A DNA stretch of 64,000 nucleotides from Rotaria sp. Silwood1. Its lineage: Eukaryota > Rotifera > Eurotatoria > Philodinida > Philodinidae. Every line of letters begins with the position of its first letter. The stretch's first letter is position 1. The position numbers and the translations under genes were made by a program. Below, piece after piece: positions 48,748 through 60,641 of this stretch. Below the pieces are notes generated by a model. It was not told the origin of the DNA. It saw only the letters and a list, made by a program, of their open reading frames with translations, and did no database searches. The stretch is taken from positions 2,709,706 to 2,773,705 of the forward strand of contig CAJNOP010000013.1 of the NCBI GenBank assembly GCA_905250075.1, in the 5' to 3' direction.

Positions 48748-50383
48748 TAATCATTTTATTTAAGTGAGTTAGACTACATTCTCGATGAGGTAACAGATTT
48801 AATCGACTTGATAACGAACTAATTCATTATAATAAAATGTAACTTATAGAACCGATTACATTTTATTCCAGTTCATTTTCGGTTATAAATTCACCCGACA
48901 ATATCGAAATCAGTGAAAATGCAAATTACTGATATGCACAGAATAAGTATCCATTTAAGTGTTAAGGATATACAAAAGCTTCTCAAAATAATAAAAGACA
49001 ATCTGCTTCATTTTTCTATCACACCTTCAATTTCATGACGCAACTCTTAGAAAACTATATTGAGGCACTCAACATCAAAGTATTTGTAATAAATAAGTGT
49101 ATGAAAAAAAAAAATAATTACACATTTTTTTTCTCCATTCAGAGTCAGACAGATAGCAAAAACAAATACATCAACGGATAATTTCTATGACAATGCTACC
49201 TTGATGATGTTTATTTGAAATTCGAGACAAAAAAGTGAATTCAAGATTGTTTACTGTGATACAGTTTTACTGTGTATTTTTTTCTAATGAATTTGACGAA
49301 AAAATTTTTCAGTATATATTATATATACATTCATGTTGAGATATATTATAATTCGTTGAATTTTTTCCTTCGATTCCATTCTTATTCTTTTGTGCAATTA
49401 TCTTTGGTGATCCAATGGATATTTTGTACTAATTTAGATACAGTCATAAGTTATCGTTGAGTTTTAGACTACATGGGATGAGATAAGAAGATATGTGAAT
49501 AGAAATAATACAATTAATAAAGAAAATATCTTTGATGTTTTTTATGATTTTAATTACGTATTTCATTCATAGGATGAATCATACAATGTTTAAGAGCGAG
49601 TCGAATTGGCGTATAATAACTACGTAACATACGACTGACTTTTTACTTAGATTCATTCAATTTTCAATGACTTTTCTTACGTCTATCAATTGCACTTCGT
49701 CTGTACATTCCCAAAAATAAACGATGTTTGCCAAAAAGTAAAAAAACATCTTGTCAATATTTACGAGAATCAATTGTTGCTAACCAAAATAACAACCAAA
49801 ATGTTTTTTCGTTCTTCTATATCTAGTTTCGTGACGTGAATGCTTTTTTTTTGGTTGATGGGTTTTTTCCAAGTAATGTTATATGAAAAAGAAACCAGAG
49901 AAAAACTGCTTCACATATGCTACGTTGAATGAAATGGTGTGATGAAAAAATGCTCTTTGTAAGTGAATCAGCCATAGGGAATTGGTATGACTCAGATGAC
50001 TTGACAAAAACATCAGTGTATTTCGATTATTTTTTCAGTCATTTTGTGCTAGAAAAAAAAAGATTATTTAGTTGCAGATTGCCTTACCTGTTCTCTATCG
50101 AATAATGTAAGAATTTTTCAAAACAATTTATATTTTGAGCTTTTTGTACAAAATTGCTGAAAGCCCTATCAAAGTGATTCGAATTCGGATCGCTTCTGTT
50201 AATTCTGATAAAATTATTTTTGAAAACCTCTTTGACTTCTCCACTGAATCTTCAAGTCTTGATTTTGATAAAAAAAAAGCTGTCGATTGAGCTTTACTTT
50301 AACTTTATATGTCAAAAAAGTTAGTGTGACAAAATATCTTGTAAAGTCGTTGCTACACTTCTGTGTCCGTGGCGACTGTCAAA

Positions 50384-51092
50384 CTATTATCTGTTTCAAA
50401 ATAGAATGTCCGTCGCTGTATTTTTAATAAATCAAGTCAGGAACGAGCTAGAGACCTGCGTTTTTCACCAATGAAAACAGGAGATCAAGGGACATCGTTC
50501 TCTTCGATCATATGTAAGAGAAATTCCTTTTAAAACTAATTATTTTCGAAAAACATGTAAAAGGAGGCATGAAAATGACCTGCCATCTACATAAAAGTTT
50601 GATTTTGACTTTTGATTTAGATAGAGCAACTTCAGATCTATAGTTCGAGACACAATGCGCTTCCTTTATTTTCATCTAATTTCCATCGCAATGTCGAGCT
50701 ATAATGATAAAAAGTGAGAAGGTCTAGTGAAAAATTAGCAAAAAATTCCTATTATTTGCTCATGTAAATATATGATTCGATTTTCTCAATGTTAGAATGC
50801 AATAAGAAAACCATTTGCATTGTATCTGGATCTATAGATCTGAAGTTCCTCTATCTAAATCAAAGGTTAAAATCAAACTTTTATCTAAATGGCAGGTCAT
50901 TTTCATGCTTTCTTTTACATGTTTTTCGAAAATAATTAGTTTTTGAAAGGAATCTCTCTTATACATGATCGAAGAGAATGATATCCCTTGACCTCCTCTT
51001 TTCATTGGTGAAAAACGTAGGTCTCTAGCTCGTTCCTGACTTGAGTTATTCAAAAAACAGCGACGGACATTCTATTTTGAAACGGATAATAG
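50384..51092. mobile_element. Foldback (MITE-like) insertion, 709 bp
   Basis: Two arms of about 260 bp (50384-50643 and 50832-51092) are inverted copies around a loop of about 190 bp. The ends are CTATTATCTGTTTCAAAATA and TATTTTGAAACGGATAATAG, followed inward by GAATGTCCGTCGCTG and its complement. The paralogous segment upstream of IAP D lacks it. No transposase is present. A target-site duplication is not clear. Confidence 0.8.
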
Positions 51093-51177
51093 ATGTCTCT
51101 AAGTTACAGTATAGCATCTTTAAATTATATTTTCATAATATCTTGGTTAATAAAATCATTTTGAATATTTTAGTTAA

Positions 51178-51334
51178 CATAGAAGAAATTCGACACGATC
51201 TATACACATGCACATATGCTTACTGTGTATCGAATACTAACATTGGTGGGTCAGCAACACTTGTGACTTGCTCGACTGGTGTGGCTAACCAAGCAAATTC
51301 AACGGAACGAAACAAATTTCCTTCGTTCTCTTAA
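51178..51334 (+). pseudogene. Possible SLC13-type transporter fragment
   Basis: Directly right of the foldback, a plus frame reads SNTNIGGSATLVTCSTG. This recalls the conserved NIGGTATLTGT loop of SLC13 sodium-dicarboxylate/sulfate symporters. The rest of the frame is not convincing, and the segment is absent from the duplicate near IAP D. It is too short to be sure. Confidence 0.25.
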
Positions 51335-51444
51335 ACTCAATTGGCTTGCCACAGAACTCTATCGAATCGCAGGTGTTTCTGGCCTGCCAGTGATACTAGT
51401 AACATCTATTGACTGTTCACTTGTATGTAGAATTTCAATACATG

Positions 51445-51600
51445 AAAAGTAAAGAGATACGAAAGCTGACAAATTGTAGTGATACTGATTTTGAATCAGT
51501 TATGGAAGCAAGTAAAAATTATGTCAGTATTCGTCAGATAGAAAAACATTTTCATCTAGCTTTGACAACTGTACTTACACATATAAATGCTCATGTCTTA
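51445..51600 (+). pseudogene. Pipsqueak/pogo-type HTH remnant
   Basis: The plus frame reads CSDTDFESVMEASKNYVSIR then QIEKHF. It resembles the psq helix-turn-helix (YSDEDLxxAxxAVxxGxSIRxAAxxF) found at the N-terminus of pogo-type transposases and psq proteins. The duplicate at 59526-59612 is better in its first half (KKYSDADLESFMKAIEN) but then breaks. Both are relics within the duplicated segment. Confidence 0.4.
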
Positions 51601-52347
51601 ATGGCGGCATACTTTTTGCTTATGCAGCAAAATAATTTTTCTATTTTTTTTAATGTTCAAGATATTTAATTGCTCTTAGGGAAATTTAGCTTGATTACTT
51701 TTTTTATCTGAACTATCTGTGGAAAATATTAGTCTTTCGTGTAAAATTCATCATAAATTTAACTGGGCGCACATTTAACCACTCAATGTGTTAAAACTGA
51801 AATGAGTACCCTAAAATTATTTATATATGCCCCATTGTATCTTGTCTTGATAGATATTCTTTCGTGGTATCTTCAGTTTTGTGGTGTTGCTCTTAGATAA
51901 CTGTTCAGAAATTAAATATTGTTTTTCAAGAGCTATTATAGATCATCGATTATGAAGAAAAACTTAGCAAAACAAAGGTTTTGCAGTTAACGTCAGGTGA
52001 TGGTCACCTTTGTCACTATATGGCTACCAAAGTTATCTTTAGTAGAATTTGACAAAGTGATTCAAATTATTCCTGTTCATTATGTATGGTGACTGTAGAC
52101 TAGATACTCTTAGACTTGACTCTAATTCGATTTTTATTATCATTTATACTCTTATAATTCCGTAGACTTAATATGACAACGAACAGAAAAATGAGTATCA
52201 TAATAGTAGATATAATTTCGCAAACATATAAAAAGAAGATAAGAGGAGACTCATAACTAACATTATAAATCGATAACAAAGTATTAGCTATGAACAATAG
52301 CATAATAAATAGCATTATTTCTCTTTTCTAGAATCAAACTCACTACT

Positions 52348-54323
52348 ATGCAGAATAAAACCTTGAATATTCAATCGTCGGCATCAAACAAGGCTGAGCA
52401 ACTTAAGATCGCTATGCCATCCAAAATGAACCAGTGTCTAGCTCCTCAAAAGAGAGATAGCCTTCGTAAAGTCATCGATTTATGTCGAGCTTTGTCGAAA
52501 AAATCAGGAGTACATTCTACTACAGCGATGCGTTCAGCTGGATTTTACTATATCAACAATGGGGGTACAGTCAGGTGTGATGCATGTGGACTAGAAGTAT
52601 CTGGATGGACATTGGATATGAAACCATTCACTATTCATGCACAACGAAGTCCAACATGTGATTTTGTTCGTTCTATTCTTCCCGATCAAATTATGTCTGT
52701 ATCATCAACGATGAATCTACTTTCGACGACTTCAGCATCAAAAGACGATGAGAATCCATCTGAACGTCAGAAACTAGAAGCAGCACAACAGATTTCTGAG
52801 CCGTGTCGACTTGTCGAAATCGATACTCTAAAGCAAATACGCAAACGAATATTTTCACACTGGCCACATCGAACATCACCTTCATCTGCACAAATGATTG
52901 AAGCTGGTTTTTTCGGTTGTAATTTTGAAGATCGGGTCATTTGTTTGTATTGCAATATTATTTGTCAACAATGGACACACAAAGATGATCCATTTGAAGT
53001 ACATAAAACACTATCATCAAAATGTCCATATGTCATTGCAATGTTAAAACGTCAGCAAACAGCATCCACTGGAAGTATCAATGAATTTTCAAACAATGGT
53101 CATTCATTGATTTCGAATAGCACTCATCGATTACGATGGCATGAAATTGCATGTACTACCGCATGCCATACAAATTATATTGAAAATTCTAAGCGTCAGA
53201 AATCTTTTATTACATGGCCAAATGAAGGTTTACAACTAGTAGATGGTTTAGTGCGCGCAGGATTTTTTTATACGGGTAAAGAAGACATTGTTACTTGTTT
53301 TCATTGTAATGGATCCCTACAAAGTTTGCGTCCAAATGATGACCCGTTGATTGAACATGTTCGCCGGTTTCCGCATTGTGCATATGCTAAACAATCATGT
53401 GGTGACGAATTACATCTTGCAATTCAAGAATCTCAACAAGCGCAACAAGGTATGATTGATTAGTTTCTAGATATAACTTGATTTTTTTTATTCTAGAATG
53501 TGCTAGAACCAATGAATTAAATAGAGGAACGAGTTCCAATGCTATGTTAAATACTAATCGAACTATAAGCAGTCGACAATTATTGATACGCGATCAAAGT
53601 ACCTATGACCAACTTGTTAATGGTCGATTAGACTTACCCATCTCACAACGCTTATTGAATCAATATTTTAAATTATCTATTATAAAACGATGTTGGGCAG
53701 ATCAATTACTATTAAAAAGTGAGTTAGTCAATAAAATAGTGTCTTTCGTATTTTTTGAATATTTTTCTTAGACGATGATTTCGTGTCTGAATGTGATTTA
53801 TATATTGCTTGCTTAATTCTTCAAAAACAAATTGAACATATTAGCATTAAAAAAGAAAAAGTTGTTATACCAAGTATAAAAGTGAAGGAAATTAGAGAAC
53901 AAAATGGTAAGTTTCTTATAGATATATTCTCAATTTCTACTCTGTTATTTTTCAGCAGCACGTATGCGCGAACAAACAGCAACTGTATTTAATCTAATTG
54001 GACCAGTGTTAAGTTCTGCAAATGTTAGGATGACTACATCATCTCAATTTTCAACAAATGAATTCACATCGAAATCAAAAAGCATTGGTAATGTGAGTGT
54101 TACGAAAACAACTGAACAAACAGCTACTGTCAATAATCAAAATCAATATCAATCAATTAAAGCAGCTCGATTCGATCCTTGTGTTTTGTGCCTCACAGAG
54201 AAAAAGGAATTATGTTACATACCGTGTGGTCACATAGCCACATGCCTCGCATGTGGTCATTTATTGCGATCATGTCTAATATGTCGAAAAAGAATCGTTG
54301 GCTTCATTAAATTTCACACTTAA
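52348..54323 (+). CDS. Inhibitor of apoptosis, copy C (chimeric, partly degenerate)
   Basis: Exons 52348-53449, 53497-53718, 53772-53906 and 53956-54323 keep frame for 608 residues. BIR1 (TVRCDACGLEVSGW) and much of exon 1 are almost identical to copy D, whereas exons 2-4, intron sequences and the 3' flank follow copies A/B. Exon 2 is 222 nt and exon 3 135 nt, as in A/B, not 207 and 141 as in D. BIR3 keeps its zinc ligands but has SLQSLRPND for the usual SLQ(S/N)WG(P/A)ND and EHVRRFPHC for EHARWFPHC, so two tryptophans are lost. BIR2 is one residue shorter before DDPFEVH. The RING reads SCLICRKR rather than SCPICRRE, and the tail ends FIKFHT. The last acceptor is a tandem CAGCAG. An upstream non-coding exon is likely, as the ATG sits 13 bp after an acceptor-like TTCTAG. 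Confidence 0.85.
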
Positions 54324-57300
54324 TGACCAATTGTTTTTTTTTTATCAAGTTAATGTTAGATCGTTATTGGCGACTACCTTTTTGCTGTCGTTTATTGAGA
54401 AATCACTCATATGTGAAAAGCATTTCTTTTTCGACAATATTTGATATTTTTCTAAGTTTATTTTATATAATCTTGCACTTTTTATTATTATTTAACATTT
54501 CCGCACCTATTTATTTCTATAATAAATCTAAAAAGTGTTCACTCTACTCAAGCAATACACCAAATCGAATTCTCAGATTTGACTGAATTCCATACATTTT
54601 TGCTCTAGCCTATTAATGTCGATGGCAAACTAGTGAATTATACTAGTACCTGTCTTTATTTTGTTTTATGCTTTTATTCCAAGTTACTCGTGTTATTGTA
54701 TGTTGAAAATGGATATTCATCGAAGAGTTTTTTGTATGAAAATTGAAAATTTTGATGAAAATCAAATATATATTCATTTATTTTTGATAGTTGAAAATCA
54801 TAATATGAATAATGTGCAAAAGAGGTTCTATGTTTCTAGTAGAAATGTATTTATTATAAATGCAATGATAATCCCATCCATCTTATTCGGTTTTATTAAA
54901 GTAAGATTTGCAAAAAAAACTAATTACTTTAATCAAGAGAATTAGACAAGCATGAATTGACTTAATTAACTTCTGGTTAGTAAAATCAAAAGAAAACACT
55001 CTATGTAATTTGTATGAATTTTAACTAGATATATTTTGTAGCACTAATCAAATATTGATCATTTTTCATACATAATCTGTTATATAGATCAGCTTATCAA
55101 TATTGAACATATCGATTATAATTGACAGCTATTGTTGATAAATTGATCATACATCCCATTATGGTAACTAATGAGGTTTTTTTCTAACATAAAATAGTTT
55201 TTATATTAATAACATTCTAAATTGAATGAAACATTGTGAATACTTGTTTATAATTGTCGAAAACAATTCACACAACTAGAAAGAATTCAACGAATGGATG
55301 TGAGTATCATAGAAATTACTTTTATACATTTGTTTAATTGTACAAGTACGTCTTTTTGAAAATTTTAGAAAAAAGTAACTTGAAGAACGAAATGAAGTTT
55401 GTGCTGGTCAATGAGCAAGTCTTGTTTAGCCTTTTTTTTCTTTCAATAGAAATATTTGGTATTTATTCAAAATATGTTATGGAACACATCATGCAATTGA
55501 AAAATAGAATGGTTACTTAGTTCTATAAAAGAGACTGTCGTATAAATATTTTCGCAGATTAATTTGATACAATAATATCCTTTTTAAGACGCACTTGAAA
55601 ATATCAATCCATGAAACGTATCATTTTGGTTATGTAAATCAGTAGCAATCGCTTTCTTACGAGGTAACAGAAGAGTTCATGCTGTTAGCTTATTACTGCT
55701 GAAATATTGTAACTGTACTACATTTTTTATATGAGTCCTATGATCTCCTTAGGAAAAACTGATTTTTAAATTTCAACTTGAAAATTTTCACAGAGAAAGA
55801 TCTTAACTAATATAAATTATTGTGAAAGTTTCAAGTCTTTTAATTTGCTTCTATCTTGAAATAAAAACATCAAATCTATCAGTCTGTAAAAGGGATGTAA
55901 CCAAGCTATTATAATAGTTGTATTTTAAATTAGAAGCAGCAACAAAATCTAAAGCATTGACATAAAAATTATTTTCGTTAAGGTCTGTCTCTACGCAAAG
56001 TTCCAAGTCAAAATTTGAGAATCCGTTTTTCTGGATTATGGCATTCATTTAAAAATACTGTAATAACACCATATCTTTGTCGCTATAAGCTAAATGTTCG
56101 AACTCTTTTCAGGGTATTTAAAGCTCATTAGGATCTATATAATGAACAAAGTCTTGGTTGAAAAAATAGTAGCTACATTTTTCAAGAATTTTGTCAATAA
56201 TTTGTGATATTTTTTCTAGTGACCTTTCCATGAACGTACGCGAAAAGAATAACGTATTCAAACGCAAACACATAAGACATTTGAAATATCGATAAATCAT
56301 CTAATGCACTCTTATCTTCAATAAAGAAGAGAACATCAGAATTTTTTTTGCATGACCGTTGGTTTAAATTATCTGCTTAGGTAAAACAGTTACAGTTGAA
56401 ATACTTTCGTTTCTTATAGTAAATATAACTCAATGCTAATCGAATCGCATTGCATCGTATTATAAAATTATTGATATTGTTTTGTTGACAGTTGACTACG
56501 CCACTGGTTGATAGGATCTTTCATAGAAACGATACAAAAAATTTCTAAAATTTATTTTTGAAAAGACTTTAAAATTATTTTATTTTCTAGGTTTTGCACG
56601 TCGATAAAATTCGAGTGATATATTTTGTTTGATTAGTAACTTAGAATACATCCAGATCCTAATCTTCAATTAGTAGAACTTGTTTCTTGTGAAATAAAAA
56701 TTTGAATATTTTCCGAAGCATCATTAAACTGTTATGTAAACAGGAACATAAGCAGTCCCTTTGCATCAAAAACATTATGAATTTGTTGTTAGTGACCTCT
56801 CTTTATAAGGTTTTACAGGTTCTTATGATTCCAAGAAATATATAGACTAAATTTGTAAATAATATAGTATGAAATCACGAATTTATTTCGAATAAGTTTT
56901 ACTGTATACATTATGAAAAAGAACAAACAGAATATTTACTCAATACAATAAAATGATAAAATATTGACACTTGACTTAATCGATCGGTTGGTGTGAACCG
57001 TATCCTTAGATATTGTGGGAACTTGATACTGCTCATAAAGCCTAAATTAATTTGACACTTTTATTTGAATTTTAACTGGAAAGTGTAACCATCAATAACT
57101 AACATAATAGACTTACATGAATTTGACATTTAGCACTTATCGTATTGACATTTTTTTAAGCTTATTGTTGAATTTTAATGAAACATATTTTGTTTTCATC
57201 AGAATTTAGTTTCTCAATTTTTAATAGGATCATAATAAGAAATACGGGCTCTAGGGGAAAAGAATGCAGAATATATAATAAAGTCCACATCATCTATTAT

Positions 57301-57554
57301 CATCAATTCTAATTCTATTACATTTTTAACTAGCAGGACATTTTGTTTAGACACATTTTGTAAGGACATTCGTAAAAAAATAAATCCCTGTAATAGCTAC
57401 CAAGAAACTACTTAAAAGTCGTAAGCACTACCACCAGTCAATTGTAAATATTTCACCGAATGTGCGAACAAACGAATAAGGTCAGTATTTGTAGATAAGA
57501 ATGATTTTTCATGGACTCATGCTCTAGGATCTTTTAACAGGAATATTTATGACC
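54324..57554. other. Intergenic region between IAP C and the D segment
   Basis: The first 600 bp match the DNA downstream of IAP B. Around 55851-56300 (-) two adjacent frames have protein-like content (NGFSNFDLELCVETDLNENN; ERSLEKISQIIDKILEKC), but a stop and a frameshift lie between them. I do not recognise a family, and this may be a relic. The rest is AT-rich. Confidence 0.4.
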
Positions 57555-60500
57555 AGATTTGATAATGAACTAATTAGTTATAAAAAAAAAATATATTATC
57601 TATAGAATCGATCATATTTTATTCAGGCTTGTCTTTTCGACTATGAATCAATTCAGCGAAATTGAAATCGGTAAAAACAATATCGTCGATATCTATATAC
57701 TAAGTGTTTATTTGGCTGGTAACAATATGTAAAGCGCTTTTAGAAACAAAAATAAAAAGTGTTCTTCATTTTTCTACTACACCTTCGATTTCATGAGCCA
57801 AGTTTCTTATAAAACTACATTAAGACACTTAACATCAGACTATTTGTAATAGATAAGTGCATGAAAGAGAAAAGTAATCACCTGTATTTATTTTTCTCCA
57901 TTTACAGTGAGACAGAAAGCAAAAAAAAAACATACATTGATGTATAGTTTCTGTGGCAATTTTCTTCGTAATGAGTTTTTTTTAATCGAGACAAAAAAAG
58001 CAGAATTCAAGATTGTTAAGTGTGATACAATTTTATTGTATATCTTTTTTTCATGAATATGATGAGAAAAATTTTCAGCGCATGTTATTACTATACACAA
58101 TCGTGTTGAGATATATTATAATTCACTGAATTTTTTCCTTCGATTCCATTCTTATTCTTTTGTACAATTATCTTTGCTGATTCAATGGATGTTTTGTACT
58201 TCTAGACTATATAGGATGAGATAAAAATGAATATCAATGGAAATAGTATCCTTAACGAAGAAAATATCTTCGATGATTCTGTGATTTTAGTGTCGTATTT
58301 CATTCATAGGATGAATCATACATTGTTTAAGAAGGAGAGTCGGGTTGATTTATATTAGTCATCTAATATATAGCACATTTTTTACTTAAATTCATTCGAT
58401 TTTCAATGACTTTTCTTTTGTCTATCAGTTCTATTTCATCTATGCCTTCACAGGGACAGACAATCTTATTAATATTTCGAAGGTTAATTATTTCCAACTC
58501 AAAACAACAACAACAACAACAACAACAACAAAAATTTTTTTTCTTCTTCCTTACACTGCTCTTGTCGATGCAAATAGGTTGTTTTTGTTGCTGGGTTTTT
58601 TCCAAGTAATGTTACATGAAAAAAAAAAATCGGAGAAAAACGGGTTCACATATGTTATCTTGAATCAAATGGTGTGATGAAAAAATGCTCTTTGTAAGTG
58701 AATCAGCTATAGTGAGTTGGAATAAATGACATGATCAGAAAGGACATCAGTGAATCGTTTTTTCGGTCATTTTGTCTCGAAAAAAAAAAGATTTTGTTTT
58801 AACCGCAGATAGTCTCAAGTGTTCTCTATTGAACTATGTAAAGACCTTTTGAAGTAATTTATATTTTGAGTAATTCCTTTTTTTCACAAAACTACTAAAC
58901 GCCTTATCAAAGTGATCTGAATTCGGATCACTTCAGCAAATTCTGCGAAAATAACTTCAAAAATCTTTCTAACTTCTCCAGTAATTTATCAAGTCTTGAT
59001 ATGTTTTTAACAAAAGTTATTGGTCGTGCTCTACTTTATCTTTATATGTAAAGAAAATGTGAGTATGACTAAAATACATTGTAAATTCAATGTTATACTT
59101 TTATGTTCATAGTGACTGTCAAACTAGATTCAAAATTTATTACGATTGGTATGCTAAAATAGTGAAGTACCTAGTTGATGTTTAAAAAACATTCCCAGGC
59201 TTCTATTGTCACAATAGTTTGTCTACAATTTATGATGAGTGATAGATGCATAAATTTTTCTTTATTGCTTTGATTTGTTCGTAATATATGCAAACATGTC
59301 TATGATTCACTGAGTATCATTCAATTTCTTGTCTTTTCTCTATATTTCACATCAGTTTTGTCACCAACATAGAGAGAAAATGAATAATGAAGGTTATTCT
59401 TTTGTTCTGCATGTTTCACTCGCCGAGTGTAGATCGATTTTCGTATAATATATTCATATATATATGTATATCTAAATGCTTGTTCTGCGTATTGGAGAAA
59501 TCTTAATAAATATGACACAAATTTGTAAAAAAAGACCCTAAGAAATATAGTGATGCTGATTTGGAATCATTTATGAAAGCAATTGAAAATGATGTCAATA
59601 TTGTCATAATTGTGCCATACATTTTTCTTGTGCAGCAAAATGACTTTTATGCTTTTTATTGTATATATTGAAGATGTCTATTTTCTTTATGAAAATTTAA
59701 CCTTATTATTTAATCTCTCTGAACTTTTTAATGTCAACATTAGTCTGTCGAGTAAAATTCATTTTAAATTTATATATGCGCTGATTTAACTACTAGGCAA
59801 CTTAAGACGGAAGCCAGTATTCTTTATGTATATACATATATGTCGGCTTATACCTTACCTAAAAAAAATATTTTTTCGTGATACTTTGAACTTTATGTTT
59901 TTATTTTTTGGTAAATTTTCAAAACTTAAGCATTATTCTTGAAGAAATATTATAGCTAAGTTCCATCCTGTAATGTTTATCCCACTTTATCTTTTTCTGC
60001 AATGGGTTTTTTCCTCTCTGTTCTCTACGTCATCATATATGGGACTTTCCCTTTTGTATTTCTGCTTGTCACCTGAATTTTTCCTTTCGCTTGCATCACC
60101 CTTATTAGCTTTCGCATATCTTGTTTATTGGCGTGGACATTTCATCGTCTATATCTATATTTGAAGCGCTCATATCCTTTATCATTTTCTCATTGTATAG
60201 TTGACACACTGCTCAATCGGAAAGGTCAAATGTATTTTTTTCAGATGTGTTGTAAAAATAAAACAATCAGTGAAAAGTGCCCTACTTGAATCGAACAAAG
60301 AACTTTCTAGTCAGATATTTAGAAAGATCGATTTTAAGTGACATGAATAACTTTTCTCTCAAGAGCAAGATTTAGAAAATGTGCTGGAGAAGTTAGAGAG
60401 ATTTTCAAAATTATGTACCAACCTAATATAATTGAATAAACAAATAGGAAGAACGTAAGAGAAGGCTCACAGCTAAAATGATAAACAGATTAAACAGTAT

Positions 60501-60641
60501 TCGTTATCAACAATACCATAATAAATAGTTTTGTTTCTCTCTTATAGAATCACATTGGATACTAAGCAGAATAAAACCTTAAATCGTCAACCGTCAGGAT
60601 TAAACAATGTAAGACAATCCAAGATCACTGTTCCATCCAAA
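57555..60641. repeat. Duplicated segment upstream of IAP D
   Basis: Direct copy of about 48790-52347. It lacks the foldback present there. It includes a (CAA)9 microsatellite at 58505-58531 that is missing from the other copy, and the psq-type HTH relic at 59526-59612. It ends with an acceptor-like TTTCTCTCTTATAG at 60547. Confidence 0.75.
58505..58531. repeat. (CAA)9 microsatellite
   Basis: Nine CAA units in a row. The frames it opens on both strands (poly-Gln, poly-Cys) are artefacts of the repeat. Confidence 0.9.

Larger units (their letters stand above)
48790..52347. repeat. Duplicated segment upstream of IAP C
   Basis: Direct duplicate of about 57555-60641, upstream of IAP D. Long matches are visible, for example CGATTCCATTCTTATTCTTT at 49371 and 58141, and the stretch around 49905-49965 with 58645-58705. 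The copies differ between about 50384 and 51440, where this one has a foldback insertion and an extra fragment. No intact gene lies inside. The final bases (TTTCTCTTTTCTAG at 52331) look like a splice acceptor leading into IAP C. Confidence 0.75.

Noticed and set aside
55851-56300. Two neighbouring minus frames with protein-like content
   Set aside because: A stop and frame change separate them, no splice signals fit, and no family is recognised. Mentioned only as a possible relic.
58363-58609. Opposed frames with poly-Gln and poly-Cys
   Set aside because: Produced by the (CAA)9 microsatellite; the duplicate segment at 49.6 kb lacks them.
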